Below the pieces are notes generated by a model that saw only the letters and a list, made by a program, of their open reading frames with translations, searched no databases and had not been told where the DNA came from. A stretch of DNA of 64,000 nt. Source: Stichopus chloronotus (Eukaryota > Echinodermata > Holothuroidea > Aspidochirotida > Stichopodidae). Where the stretch lies: NCBI GenBank assembly GCA_021234535.1, contig CM037843.1, forward strand, positions 9,856,979-9,920,978, written 5' to 3'. The position numbers and the translations under genes were made by a program. This document shows, in pieces, positions 14,601-28,030 of this stretch. The number at the start of each line of letters is the position of its first letter. Positions within the stretch are counted from its first letter, which is position 1.

Positions 14601-17600
14601 TCTTTTCATCTTCTGACATATCACATTACACGCCCAAGTCTGCAAGTCTACACTATACTTGACTTTAAAGCTATATTTGTGTCACCCTCCTTGAATAAAT
14701 TACCATACTTCCGTTCAAGACATCCTTCACAAAATATCGAAATCGTGGTATTTTTGTTTGTGTTACAAATTGTCGCAAAGTTCGTTTTCTTTGAAGTCAA
14801 CCGTAACGGTACCCGTTCGATCTTAATCGGTCTAATTTGCATATCACAAAGCTGAGATCGAAGAGCGGGAAATCTTCGGATGGTACAGACGACAGCTGCT
14901 AGCTGAAACTCTGCATGTACACTGTAACACGAACTGCGAGGATCCTTTGTGCTATTGAAGTAAAAAACTTAAGAGGTCATTTGTATTGGTCCTAAATTAC
15001 AACAGTTAATCATTTTTCAGAGGAACAGAAACATTGCAATAATATGTTGGCTGAATAAGAAAAGAGTCGCAAATAAAAAATAAAAAAAACGGGATTGGCA
15101 ATACGATCATGCTGACCAAGTTAGTTGATCAGCTTAATATTTATGTAATATTTGGTGAACGCAGACAAGCTATATAACCTTTCTTTATGATTATTTAATG
15201 CTCTGATGTACATTTCTTTTTACCAAAGACACTATAGGGAATGTGGATACTCTTAATTTATGACTACATCAACCACGCAAGATTAATTAAGCTGTGTCAT
15301 CTGCGAAGATGAGAAATAAATCATGCAACATTGAAACACATATGAGGATCTACTTGATTCCTAGAAATAACACTTCCTTTTTGACCAAAAGGAGATGTTG
15401 TCATCGGTTCCCGTTGTTAGTTACTACTGTACTTAATTTCTCCAAGAATCTTTTACAACTTTTTTACATCATCTTCAAATTATGCACGTAATTTTAAGAT
15501 GATGAAAAAATTAACCCTGCATGGATAAACGGTTACCGATGCAGGTTGGTTACGTATGCCTCCTGTTGAACTGTAGGGTAAAATATCCAGGCTGATCAAA
15601 AGATAATAGTCTTTGGGCCAAACGTTACCCAATAATGGGTACTTTACCAACTTGGATATTGTTTTAAACTAAAACAATATCAGTTTGGCAGGAGACATAC
15701 TTACCCAACACTTTTAGAGCGTGTATAGTTACAGAAATAAGGATATGACTTTGCCACTGCTTTGTATCCGAGTTTTTCGCAGAACTAGTTTATAATTGTT
15801 AACAAAACTGACAATTATATTCATCTGTTCCCAGTCTTTTTTTTTAATAATGCCTGTAACAAGTGGGCAATGTCATGTATTATCATACTACACATGTCGT
15901 GTAATAAAGTAAAATTGCTCGCAAAATCTTCGAAGTACGACGTTCCGTAATTCCATATTTAAAACAAATTAATCCAATATGATAGAAAGCAGAATCATGG
16001 CTCCCAATAACAAAATGGCCCCTTAATCACTTAAAAAGAGAAGAACTATATGAAAGACAATGCTTCAACGTAACACTTTATCGTAATGAGCTTGATAATT
16101 AAATCTGTGGAACGTATTGTTTACTACGGTATAGGTGACTGTATCTGTCTGCTATGGCATGTGGTTGTACCTGTAAAAATGCACAACACATAACACAGCA
16201 TATATATCGTGAGGTATGCATTTGCTCAACTCCATGCCGTGATAACGTTGAAGTACTCAACAGTTTTTAGAATCGGCTCCCCCAAATGCCTCACATCATA
16301 GCTCTGTAAAAGTGCCGGTATCTGTACTTAAACAGCAGTATACGTCATAAGCATAGTACGTGATGGATGCGCTGTAATGATGTGACGGTGAGAGCAATAT
16401 CTGGAGCAAACATTCATGTGAAAATAGTTACCAGGAAATTTAACAACTTGTTGCTCATAATTGTTTTTTTTTTTAATTTCCTTAAAACAATATGTAACAT
16501 GACGTCACTTACTACGTTTTATACCTCGTATAGTTTTTGTTTCTCATCTTGTAACCTATGGCACGTGACCCTCACAATAGTCCCTACACAGACACACATT
16601 TGTCATGTTAAGTCACATAATCGGGCTACTCATGATATGGTATAACAAGCACTAAAGGTCAACTGTTTCAGTCCTCAAATACTACAGTGCTATGATATGC
16701 TCAGATAGGTATTCTCAATTAGCCATTCCACGTTGCCGTTGCTGTTTAAAACCATTCAAAGCCGTGACCAAGGTCATATGTTTAAAGTAAATAACCAAAA
16801 AGGAACAAAATATAGATATCATGGTAGAAGAAAATAAGTTCAAATGTGGGACATCATGCGTGACCATGTGACATTTCTACGGTAAACAGAAACTCAAGTC
16901 AAGCGCGAGATATACGTGACGTTACGGTACTCAACGTGTTATGTTTAGGATCATAGCAGTTGTAGATTACCAAACAAACAAAAAATGAAGACTGCACTGA
17001 AGCTTGAATGGCAAAGGCACAGATGTTGAACTGTTAAAACTCTCCGTCAAGTGACAAACGTCAGTAAACCTTCTTAACTGCTCTAACTCTAAGGCAGCTT
17101 GTCATTAGACGACATCGTCTTATGATTACTGGTTATCTAAAATGGCTGGTGGGAGAGATGTGATAAATAACCACTATAGATTAATGAGCAACGGAAAAAA
17201 TTCAACACCTTATTTGCCCCCTCAAGACTTCCCATTGAGATACCTAATTTGAACCTAGAACACTGCCCTACAGTACAGGCATGTACTGGATAGATCTCAC
17301 TAATTAGGACACAGAAAGAATTGCTATGCTTTTAATAAGTTTATTTTGTACATATTTTAGGATTCTTCGAAGCATGAAAAATGGGAACCTTTTTTTTTGG
17401 AAAATGAGAGAGTCGAAAGACTGAGCATGTGACATTTATTTGTCATGGTAAATTACGAAAAGGGAAACAGGTTTGTTTACATGTGACCCGCATGGAACTG
17501 CTGTGCGAGAACTCGGTATCTGTCGTACGTCTAACACAGGCACGATGCGTACCAATAAATGGAAGATCGTATTAAACCTTTCGTGATAAAAGTTTAAGAC

Positions 17601-18721
17601 AATTGTTTAAAACATATACAACCCATGAAACGAAAACAGAAGAAGAGCGGTAAACTTACTTGGTTTGAGTACCTGCCTGCTCTCTGATTGGCGATATCTG
17701 CGTTATATTTCCATTGATCAAATCCTTGTATATGATTTCGCACAAAGAGTACACGGAAGAAGTGGTTTTTTTTTTCTCCAAGAGGCTAAGAAGAGTGTGT
17801 ACTGTATGCCACTCTGAACGAACGTACGTCTGTAAGATAAGGCATAATTGTCGATGTAGGGAGTCGCTACTGGTCGTGTGTATGTTTTTCGACCCTTACA
17901 AACAATGTGTCGTCTGCTAGGTAGAAAGAAAGAGAGATCCCAATAACCAGAAGACTTTGTGTAGATTGTGAGGAGAAAAATGAATGTGTGGCGTCCTTTT
18001 GTAAAACGATTGCAGTCCGTTTTCTTTTTCCCTTCATACACGCAATAATGCTGGGCTGATTTTTAATAATAGGGCAAAGATAATCTACGAACATCTGGAA
18101 AGATATGACGCTCCTTTAGTTCACTTGCATACGAGCAACATCATTAAAAAATGGTCACATTGTTGTTAAGTATATACCGCCAACTTTCGGTTGATAGGGA
18201 AACTTTCTATGCTACAACCATAGGTACCTACAGTCTCTGGATCGACACAGTTAGCTAGCTAATAATAGATACTAGATAGTAAGGGTGGGAATTTGTGTCT
18301 ATTGTCTTTGTAGATGCAGGTTTTACTGTGTTCCAGTGACATGCTTTATCACATGTGAATTTGCTAAATTTTCTTTAACAAAATCTCAACAAAAAAAAAC
18401 TCTATTATAGGCCCACCGTAGTACTGTTTAATACGTCTTACAGGCTTTCGCGATCACCTACACGGGGGCACGTTGAATTCGTCGTAAACAATGTGACAGT
18501 GTGACAGCTTTAAAAGGAGATTTTTTAGTTGGTTTACAAAATTCATGACATTTTGTCACACCTGTTGAGCACCGTATTCCTCATAGGTTGCTAAACTAAG
18601 AGATACGACAATAAAGCAAGAATGATAAAGTTATTAACAATCAAAATCACTGATTGCAAATCTGTGACCAGACACTTTTTCCATATGGTATATTAACGAT
18701 ATAGGCAACCCCTCTCCATCG

Positions 18722-18722
<1 letters not shown>
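8692..18722. other. long non-coding stretch
   Basis: About 10 kb without a supported gene. Open frames are short, AT-biased and random in composition. C tracts occur near 12513-12528. Several TGACGTCA palindromes occur here and throughout the window (for example near 8590, 10978 and 16503), but their wide scatter gives no promoter evidence. Confidence 0.5.

Positions 18723-18816
<94 letters not shown>
18723..18816. repeat. TA microsatellite
   Basis: Pure TA run of about 94 bp running directly into the heptamer array that starts at its last bases. Confidence 0.97.
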
Positions 18817-18818
<2 letters not shown>

Positions 18819-19038
18819 CTACAGGCTACAGGCTATAGCCTATAGGCTATAGGCTACAGGCTACAGGCTATAGGCTATAGGCTATAAGCTATAGGCTATA
18901 GGCTATAAGCTATAGGCTATAGGCTACAGGCTATAGGCTTTAGGCTACAGGCTATAGGCTATAGGCTACAGGCTATAGGCTATAGGCTATAGGCTATAGG
19001 CTATAGGCTAAAGGCTATAGGCTATAGGCTATAGGCTA
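18815..19038. repeat. 7-bp tandem array (GGCTATA variants)
   Basis: About 32 head-to-tail copies of a 7-mer, mostly GGCTATA with GGCTACA, AGCTATA, GGCTTTA and GGCTAAA variants; one copy is GCCTATA. The unit ends in TATA, so the array probably arose by slippage at the edge of the adjoining TA run. Confidence 0.95.
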
Positions 19039-19238
19039 AAACACCCTTTTGTCACATATTTAAAACGACGGATGCAGCAGGCGGCAACATATATGACGCG
19101 AACTTGTTCAATATTCGATGAGGTATCACTTTCGTCTGCGTTACCAGAATGTTGTATAGACGTCGCAGTACACTGGACACAGACCTCTAGGGAATCTTGA
19201 ATTTCATTCTCATAAGTAATTGTACTAACCATATCCAC
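19029..19238 (-). CDS. possible short open frame beside the heptamer array
   Basis: A 69-codon minus-strand frame starts at ATG 19238 (MDMVSTITYENEIQDSLEV), is acidic and serine/threonine-rich in its middle, and runs into the heptamer repeat, where it ends in TAG. Its 5' part looks coding-like, but its last residues come from the repeat, so the natural end is unclear. It lies head to head with the frame at 19269 on the other strand; at most one is likely to be real. Confidence 0.15.
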   Translation of the reverse strand: MDMVSTITYENEIQDSLEVCVQCTATSIQHSGNADESDTSSNIEQVRVIYVAACCIRRFKYVTKGCFSL

Positions 19239-19268
19239 TAAATGCCTCCACGATTTTGACGGGGCATC

Positions 19269-19436
19269 ATGTCATCAGTGAAGCGGCAAAAGAAACCGAC
19301 AAGAAGGAATTCAACGAGGAGCTACAAGAAAACGACGTTTGAAGATTTTTCAGACGTATTAAATGTAACCAAATTACATTGCTCAAACATCCATAAAAAA
19401 GTTGGGATCATTGCTATATATTCTACCCTATTTTAA
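19269..19436 (+). CDS. short basic open frame (55 residues), possible first exon
   Basis: ATG 19269 opens a 55-residue frame ending TAA 19434-19436. The first 32 residues are strongly basic and then acidic (MSSVKRQKKPTRRNSTRSYK, then TTFEDFSDVLN), like a nuclear or ribosomal-type N-terminus. A possible donor AAT|GTAACC lies after codon 32, and beyond it the frame looks random. No downstream partner exon was found and the family is not recognised. Confidence 0.22.
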   Translation: MSSVKRQKKPTRRNSTRSYKKTTFEDFSDVLNVTKLHCSNIHKKVGIIAIYSTLF

Positions 19437-22400
19437 TACTGGTTCAATAAACCATGATTCTGTGGCGAGTGATGTGGAATTTAATCATTAGAATTATAGC
19501 ACGTGACAGTTCAGTCAGTTAAACCTGCGTGTTCTTCCCTGCATTCATGGAGGTATAGTAACAACATTACATATGTATAGCTCCCTGGTGTACACTTACA
19601 AAGCTAAACGTGGTCTGTAATAGTTCCATCGTCAAACCGTTGGCCGAGCCATTTTCATAGATATCACCTTAATCATTTATACATTAGTATGAAGACAGTG
19701 ATACAGGGCAGTGTTGAACAGCTTCGAAAGAGAGATAATCCAGTTTTTTATGGTCTTTGTCCAGATATTATAGAAGTTTGCAGGATGCACTGCACCCATT
19801 AGTAAAGTGCATTTTTTAGGAGACAAAATAATAAAGTTCCTATACGTAGTGGACACATTGGTTTTACATTACTACGCCTACCTTACACGGGGACTACATG
19901 ATTGAAAACATAACACAGGCCAGTCATTCGCCCAGAAGGCCTTACACGGTCGGCCTTCGTTGGGCCTCTCTCCAGTCTGCGAGCCTGTTCAAGTTTATTG
20001 TCATAATTGCTCCGAAAGAAGCAAAATCTGTTTTCAACCTTACATTGACACGGCTAGTGACCATGTTGCAGATGTCATGTACGCTTATGATGGGGTTGAA
20101 CATCATGAACCTATACGTGTAGTGAAATAAACTCACAAAACAGTGTTCGTAGTAAGAGTGACTTTTACCCTGAATGGAGTGCAAATTAACTCCGGAAAGA
20201 ACGATATTCCACTCCATGTGTATGAAATATCACTCTTACTAATAGTGGGCCATGTACATCCTTTTTTTCTTTAGTGAATTTCACTGTTTTGTTTAAGAGA
20301 GCATGCATATAAATACATGTGTATAAAGGTACTAAATACAGAGAAATAGAAACGCCATCAAATATAAAAAAAATTCGAAAAGAAAAAAACACACCCTCTC
20401 ACCGATTTGTCTAGCACGCATTCAATTTCAGTTTAAATATTACATTAACACCAGTATAACTGTTTGTTTGTGTTATTCAAATGGTGCCTTGTCTAAATAT
20501 GTGTTTCTTCCTTGGTATGTGAGTAAAATTGTGTGTTTTCGTTACGGTGACTGTTGAAAATGAAATGAGTCTATTTGGTGTATTTGGTGTAGATGAAATT
20601 AAAATTTATTCCCTAATCTCCATGTTGCAATCATGTTAAACAATGTCTTTTTCTTAATTATATACCACTCATGAATGGTATCAGATTTGATGAGGTATAA
20701 AACTCAACATAATTCTAAAAGCATCTCAAACTGACCCACTGCACTTGATGAACAATATCACCTGTACTTGAAACATGTGTTCATCTCCAGTGTTTTCTGA
20801 GGAAGTCACTGTCATAAACATCCCGCAGTAACTTTCAGCTCCATGAAACACGTTCATGTATTATTCACTTTCTGTAGGTTCAACCTTTCGGTCTCTATAA
20901 GAGTTCAATAACACTGTAGCCAATCGAAGTGGCCAGGTTACGTCATATAGCCTTTCGGACGTAACATCAGTCCTCCAGAGACGGGAAACAAAGTTATGAG
21001 AGAATCTGACAAGCCACGGGTGATCTAAGAGACTGATTAAACATTGATTGGAATCCTGAGAGGAAACTGACGAAAATGACGGAAAACAAGGGCGAGTGAA
21101 CCACTATAGCTTTAATAGCACGACCGTCTTCGTGATTGATGATAGTCATGGGGAGAGCATCTCGTGCTCATCACATTAATGGGAAAGTATTCACAAACGA
21201 AAACAAAAATGAAAAGAGACCAGCGCAAATGAAAGTATATGGCCAGTCGGCTAGTAAGAAACCATTTGTCTATTCCTGCAATCTGAATGACAAAATTAGA
21301 AAATCTTTCTCCAGAAAACAGCGCAAATTTATATTATTTGACATGCCCACAGAAGTGAAAACCGGTCACTGATATTTTATACGAATTAGGTTCGAACTGT
21401 CTTAAAGGTAACCGGTTGTGTGGCCACCATTCACTCAACGTTTACGGTCACAATTTGATGTAAAAACGCTATCAGTATAGGTTACGTTTTGTGTCTGCTA
21501 TACAGTGTAATCCAGTGATAGCAAAAAAAAATATTAATTGTAAAAAACAGATTTAACCTTTTATTATAAAATGTGTATGACCAGTGTTTGCTAGACTACG
21601 AAGAATTCCTTTACACATTGTCCCCAATTACAAATTACGACGCGGTGAATTTATGGATTTCCCCAACCCGATGGGTAGGTTTGACCACGATTGTTAGCTT
21701 GTACTATAACTCGTGTAAATATCACCCCAGACAAAGGAGTTCATCTAAGGTGTAGAAAGAAATCGAAAAGAAAATGATGAAGAACAATACAGCTTTCATG
21801 TGAAGTCGTCAGCATAAGATATCTATAGTCATAAAATGTCACACAGCTATTGCTTGCACCATACGCCTCTACATGAATACATTTATATCTTTATCTTCGA
21901 AATGCATTTTAAGAGATTCTAAGACCTCCATTAATATCTTCTCTATTGTTTATTTATGAATTGCATTTATTTCTTTACCTGTTGAGGCCGTCCACTAAAT
22001 ATTTTAAGGTTTGAGTAGCATCATTAAACGAACCGAAGAAGAAACAAACCGTCCCATTTGTTATTGCATCAAAATTTTCACACAAGTGACCATATTGAGA
22101 ATCCCAGTATATTTGTTATCCTATCATATTTACTAGCTAGTTAAAGGTCCTGACGTCCTTTATGAAATCAAAACATTAGTGCGACTGAAATTTGACAGAA
22201 AAAAAATTTAGCAAGAAAAGGACGTGCTGTAAATGATGTTCGTTCCACGTTGGTCATGGTTTGCATATGTCTCTTTTTTTGTGATCCAAGTTATTGTATT
22301 CTCCTCTTAATGTATGACGTTATTAGCAGTACAGCTCATGGACAATTTCTTGGCAATATTCTTGTCACTGAAATATCGTGACGAATGGGCACATGAGACA

Positions 22401-23207
22401 GGGATGAGGGCAGATTTTTATAAATTCTATAAAGTCTATTATATTTTTATTCTAAATTTATAAAGTCTATTATAACATGCTTCCGATAACTTTCCCACAG
22501 CCTTTCACAATATACGGCTGAACGTGGAAAGTTATGTTTATGTTAATCTTATATTGATGACTTGTGGTGGTTCGTCTATAATGAACAAAATGATCCGAGA
22601 GAAAACAAAGGATACAATTTCGTGGAATTTTTTTTTAAGTTGGCTAGAAATGAAGGTGAAGACAAAAAAAATTCACTTCCACCAATTTCACATTATGGAT
22701 TAAAATAAGAATGAATATTTTAAGACGGAAATAACGATGACATGTCTTTTTCAGTTTTACATTCTTTTTTTTTACCTTATGGCAATTTTCAAAGAAGAAG
22801 TAATTGGCAGATTTCCTTTATACTTGTGTCAGGCTGTAGTGTGTCATTTAGCGAAAGTCCATATGATCATGAATAAATAATAAAATGCAAAACAAAAAAT
22901 CAGGAAAAAGAGATATTCTTATCTCTGCTACTTTCTTTACATCTGGTCTGTTCAAAATGTTTTCAATTTACTTTTGTTTGTACGGTACTCTTCAAGATAT
23001 GAGCGAACTATAGCGTGCTATACCATTTATGAACTGTGTGGAAATCTGGATATGAAATCATGTATAGAGGGTTTTGAAGTGACGTCACGTTCCCCATGGA
23101 AACACCTTATTGGATGGAAAACAAAACGTGGTTATATACTTGCCGTACCGTACTTACGGTGATGTCCTACCAATGACCCACACGTCTGCTTCTTTTTAAG
23201 TTTGCAG
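19437..23207. other. non-coding stretch
   Basis: No supported exon. Two near-identical TATAAAGTCTATTATA segments lie close together near 22427-22475. Open frames are short and of random composition. Confidence 0.45.
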
Positions 23208-23276
23208 GAAGTCGGTGAAACATCAGCTCGGGGTTCTTACCTCTCCGATTCGGACAGCCTACAGCTACGCAGTTAA
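23208..23276 (+). CDS. candidate terminal exon (22 residues), unrecognised
   Basis: A strong acceptor (tgcttctttttaagtttgcag) precedes a GC-richer stretch. In phase 0 it reads EVGETSARGSYLSDSDSLQL then RS and TAA 23274-23276, a serine/aspartate-rich tail of the kind often phosphorylated by CK2. In phase 2 the same DNA stays open for about 33 codons, so the frame is undecided. The only upstream candidate in the matching phase is the distant 4412-4609 exon. No functional assignment. Confidence 0.33.
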   Translation, partial: EVGETSARGSYLSDSDSLQLRS

Positions 23277-23799
23277 AGACCATTTTGTATTCTATGACCT
23301 GCTATGACTATGAAAAATATGAAAATATGACAATAACCATCCCGCAGTGAGTGTTATTGACACAGTACGGCCTGGTACTAGTTACACGAACGACTCATCC
23401 CATCCAGTATGGCGGCGTAAAAACAGTTGCTAATTATGACGTCAGGAAAACCTCGTTACTGTGCATAGAGGTGCAAAACCTGTATAGCTTGTAACTATAC
23501 GGATAACGTTTAAAAAGTGATTAGGTCTTGACGAAAAACAGAGGAGTCATCACAGTTTCCCTATGATGAACTCTCTGACTTCATTCCGCAAATGAGTCCA
23601 AGTTTCCTGCCAGATGAATTTGTATCTGTTGTTTTGCCGGAGTTCTAATATCGCTTCACGGATGTTCTCTTCAAATGTGTATGTGTGTAATTAGGGGAGA
23701 TCCTTCTGTCCAACAAGGCCGATCATACTTTTCGAGTCATTTACATTAAACAGAAATTGTAACAACGATACACTAATAGATATTAGCGGTGCAGTCAAA

Positions 23800-24137
23800 A
23801 TGATGAAGACGTTGCGTTTATTGCTGCTATGTCAGCCAGCAATATGTGTCATCGAACTTTTAATCGATCGATGGTAAGTGTATATCATTAATGTTAATTA
23901 TTCAAAGACTGACATTAAAGTATTTTTTATATATCATAAAAAAAGTTACCTTAGTTTATCACTCTCACTAATTTACGTTGTAACCCGAACTTTATGAGTC
24001 AGTGACTGAGTTTATTAAATTATCAATAAATGTGCTTCTTCTGCAGGCGGTTTTTATGTGACAGAGGCAACGGTTTCCTTCATCCCTCTGTCACTGATGC
24101 CTTACCTCAGGAGAAAAGACAACGTAGAATAAACTAA
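23800..24137 (+). CDS. two-exon gene for a small predicted secreted peptide
   Basis: Exon 1 23800-23873 (ATG, 74 nt) ends at a near-consensus donor ATG|GTAAGT. Exon 2 24047-24137 follows tgcttcttctgcag, and the phases join (TG + G). The product is 54 residues. It opens with a signal-like segment (MMKTLRLLLLCQPAIC), continues through VIELLIDRWRFLCDRGNGFL and ends EKRQRRIN before TAA 24135-24137. There are three cysteines (residues 11, 16 and 29) and a dibasic KR site close to the C-terminus. A poly(A) signal AATAAA lies at 24377-24382. A short signal peptide with basic processing sites would fit a peptide hormone or defence peptide precursor, but no family match is claimed. The hydrophobic start could also be a short membrane anchor. 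Confidence 0.45.
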
Positions 24138-24803
24138 GGATACAATGATCGGTGATCGTTCACGCATCAATGGGTTTGAGACAATTTACAGTAAACACAC
24201 CCACATAAAGATTTTATTGTCTCGAATTTCGAGTCTCTCTGATAACCTTTTTTTCATTTTGCTCACAGACAACATTCCTCCACGTTTAAGGCTCGTCATT
24301 TTTCTTTTATTTCTTAAAGGGAAATAGGGCGTTTAGAATACAAGCAGTAATCATCGTTAAACCATTCAGTCTCATCAATAAACATCTACCAAAGCTTCAT
24401 CTCTTCGACACATTATGCATGTGATGAGAAACGAAAGATGCATCACCTGAATTTTGAGAAGTTTGGGTGAACAAATTAGTGTTGAGTAACAAATAATTGA
24501 CTTTCTATCTGTGAGGAGCTTATTTCTTGAAGAATAGGCTTCTGTCCGTCCTTGTTGTGAATTATCTATCACTCTGCATCCACAAACATTGGTTTCAAAA
24601 ATATGGATGTCCCCTCTAAAACAAACGCCCTATTTCCCTCTCAGCTCAAATTCCGAAAAGTTTTAAAAATATTTTAAGTCGTTATACCTATCATCTGTGT
24701 CGCCACTGCAGCCTACTTACATCACTTCACATGGTGTGCATTCGGATATAAATATCTTTCACCGGCAAAGTTCAATTTATGACCCTTACCGATCTTTTTT
24801 ATC
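24138..24803. other. 3' flank and non-coding sequence
   Basis: Holds the AATAAA at 24377 that could serve the small peptide gene. Otherwise nothing supported. Confidence 0.45.
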
Positions 24804-26894
24804 AACAGACAGGCTTGTAGTACTCAAGTACGTGTTCGAGTACACTTTTCTGTACTTGAACTGGTACTCATGGCTTTGTACTCGTACTCCTTAAATTTTA
24901 AAATTAGGTACTCGTGCTTGAGGCTTCGTACTCTAACCTCGAACCTTCGTATTTGTACTCCCACTCGAGACCATTTCCTACTCATACTCGAGACTTTGAT
25001 AGTCAGGGCTTACCTTTCATACGTTTGTGATGTGCATGCTGTTTTACAACTATTAATTACACTTGTGTGTGGTAATTAAACTGAAATAATTAGAAAATGG
25101 AACCAAACTTTAAATTTTCCTTTTCTGCATATATGCAAGAAACTTTACCTACCCCAATGCATTATGAGCAATACTGTATACCGGATACTAGCTATCTGTG
25201 AAAAGATGTAGCCGTACACAGCGTAGCCTATGTGCCCTCAAAACTTGACCTATAGTTGCTTTCAAGGTTTTTTTTCACCTCGATTAAGCAAAAAGGTTCT
25301 TTTCTTATTGTAAATATGATTTTGCTAAGTTATATTGCATGGCCCTGCCGAGCAAGCAGAGAAGCAATTTGCTCTTCAACTGGGATTGCTTTCCTCATTG
25401 ACAGCAGCGTCGTCTTAAATTAATGCACTTCTCTACTTTAAGGCAAATTTAGAGCGCGATCCAATGCCGTCCCTAACAAGAGGGACAGACATCGATGCTT
25501 AAGTTGCTGTGACCAAGAATACTGGTGATGCCTTTTTGTTATTGTTGATCAACAATCCCAACTGTTAAAAGTTACAATTCACCAGCCAAAACAGTTTAAT
25601 AAATTATATTAACTTTTTGACCGTGAGGGACAGACACCAATAAAATTAAGGAATTGGTGTTGTTCTACATTTTTGTGAAATCCTACTGAAACTTTGACAT
25701 ATCTTTTAAATAAATTAAGCAAATAAGAAAGAGCAATGTGAGACCCATAAGTATGGCCTATGAACAAGAACGTTATCACATTCATGTAACTAATATGGTG
25801 CGGGGGGCGCAGGATATCCATGGATATGCCCGTGAGGGGCGGCCAAAATTTTTAATCAGAACATCAATGAACGTTATTTCATTTTAAGAAACTAAGGTTA
25901 ATCCATTTGGGTGTAGTTGAAAGCGACTCATGCATAACTTTCTCTAGGAAAAAAAAACAAATTGTACCGTTTTCTATTGTTATTGAGAGACGTGAAGGAC
26001 GGACATGAGTGACGAACATTTCAAAAAAAATTACAATTTCAAAATTAAATATTTCATTTTAATTTCATTAGATAAAGTTTTGGGATGTATGATTAACAGT
26101 TGTCGATAGACATGAAACCTTTCTGAAACTTTCAGCTGATAGTTTTCCAAGAAAAAAACTTTTCTGATTTTTCTCCTTGAGGGACAGACATATCTTCCAC
26201 AACGAGACTGTGATCCCTGCCCCCCCCCCCCCTTTCACTGAGAAGTAAACTTAATCTCTATTTCAGAAATTTGTGAACATTTATTCCTTCTTTTTTATTC
26301 TGTTTTTTTTCATGTGGTTTTTAACACCTTTCGAAAAAAATATATCGTTGGATATTTGTCTGTGACTCATACCTGGCGGTCCCTCAAGGAAGGCATTGAG
26401 TCCTGTCAATTTTAAAAGTTGAAGTGCTTTTTTAATTCCATTTGTTCACACTTTTCTATCCGAGTGGGAAACTTTGAACCTTATCAACCGTATTCAGCCA
26501 TAATTACCTTAATTTACCAAATTTCACAAATATCGTTCAAATATTGCCTAGTTTTGGATCACACTCTTTAAGAAAACTAATTGGTTGAACTTGTTGCAAT
26601 CATGGTCCCTACCAAAAGCAATGCATTTTAGAGAAGGAAAATATGTTCATTTTGTTGAACAAATGCTCATGCTTGCAATCATACTAAGGTAATCACACTC
26701 ATGGTCTTGTACTCATACTCGCACTCATGAAATTGTACTAGTAGTCGTACTCATGAGATTGTACTCGCTCTCGTACTCACAGGATTTGAAGGTACTCGTA
26801 CCCGTACTCAACACTTTGTTCTCACACTCGTATATTAGTACTCGGGACCTTGGACTCGTACTCGAGGTTTTGTACTAACAATACAAGTCTGTTA
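24804..26894. mobile_element. probable non-autonomous element with TACTCG-rich ends
   Basis: Both ends of this ~2.1 kb block carry degenerate tandem TACTCGTACTCG/ACTCATACTCG repeats (about 24825-25005 and 26680-26880), each pointing the same way. The outermost bases form a short imperfect inverted repeat (AACAGACAGGCTTGTA on the left, TACAAGTCTGTT on the right). The interior repeats GAGGGACAGACAT-like motifs at about 25480, 25625 and 26168 with looser copies near 25990 and 25830, and an inverted copy near 26385. It has no protein-coding capacity. No clear target-site duplication was found, so class and exact ends are uncertain. Confidence 0.45.
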
Positions 26895-28030
26895 GCAGGT
26901 AAATGTTTTTTATTTCATATCAACCTCTCTCGGCAACCATAAGAAATTTCCATGAAATTTTCTTCTGTACAGACTAGTAATTAAAGGAGAGGCTCATCTT
27001 GGGGTCAGACACGGCCGCTCCATGGCTTTGTGCCCCTGCTATCCCGCCACAGTCGGTGAAACTTGCTTCTCAGTTTAACCAAAATTTGTTTCTCAGTCCT
27101 TCATACCCTGCTCTGCAAGTCGCTATACGGACCTGCTACTATATATTCCCAATAGTCAAGAATGACTTCAAGGTCATCCCTCACCTCTCATTGTCCTTTT
27201 CCGTTTTTATCGATTCTATAGCCTAATGTCTACGCAATTCTGTTCATATCTGTATTTTACAAAACGCATTGAGGTTTTCCTCATGCAATGAATATCGTAA
27301 AAATGTAATCACATTATGTTATCAAATTGTGTCAAATCAATACTAAACCTTACTACCTGTGAGTCATACTGTATACTAAAGATATTGCAAGTTATTCATC
27401 AGTGAATACTCCGTTAATACCAGATTAGATCAACATGCATTTCTGGTTTGGTTCAACATCTGCATACCTTAAATACCAAACTTGAAAGACCTGACATGTT
27501 GTGAATATACAGCAAAGCTGTTTTGTCGCTCAGCAATACCTTGAGCAAAATTTAATTAAATACCAGCACAAACAAGCCTTTCAGCACATGAATTCACGGC
27601 AGACAACCCAATAGTTTTTATCTTGGCTCCGAGAGATATGAACATTATTTGAAAATGACCTAGATATATGGAAGTTTTCCTTGATTTTGACATCATGATT
27701 AAATTCCTCATGATGGTGTCACAACTTCCGAACATCACTTTTAATGCTGTAAATCTTCCTTCAAGTGTCATTTTGAACTTCCATCTTTGGAATCCATTTT
27801 GTTTCATTTTTTCTCTTAAATTTGTTGTTTGGCAAGCGATGATGTTACAATAATCATATCAGATGACTTTTCCTCTTTTTTTTTTTGTTTTAACTCTTTT
27901 CGTGTTTCTCTTCCGTTTCATTCATTTCTTATCTTTGTGTAAGAAGGATAATATCAAGAGGAGATATACCATTGTCATCCTTTATCTTGTTTCTTTGAAT
28001 TCTTTTGTCTGCCTTTGTCATTCAATTTAG
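26895..28030. other. non-coding stretch
   Basis: No supported exon. An 83-residue minus-strand frame at 27556-27807 lacks splice support and any family resemblance. Confidence 0.4.

Noticed and set aside
23800..24137. Resemblance of CVIELLIDRWRFLCDRG to an insulin B chain
   Set aside because: Cysteine spacing is 12 rather than 11, there is no A chain with its cysteine set, and the intron position is unusual. Not enough to call it insulin-like.
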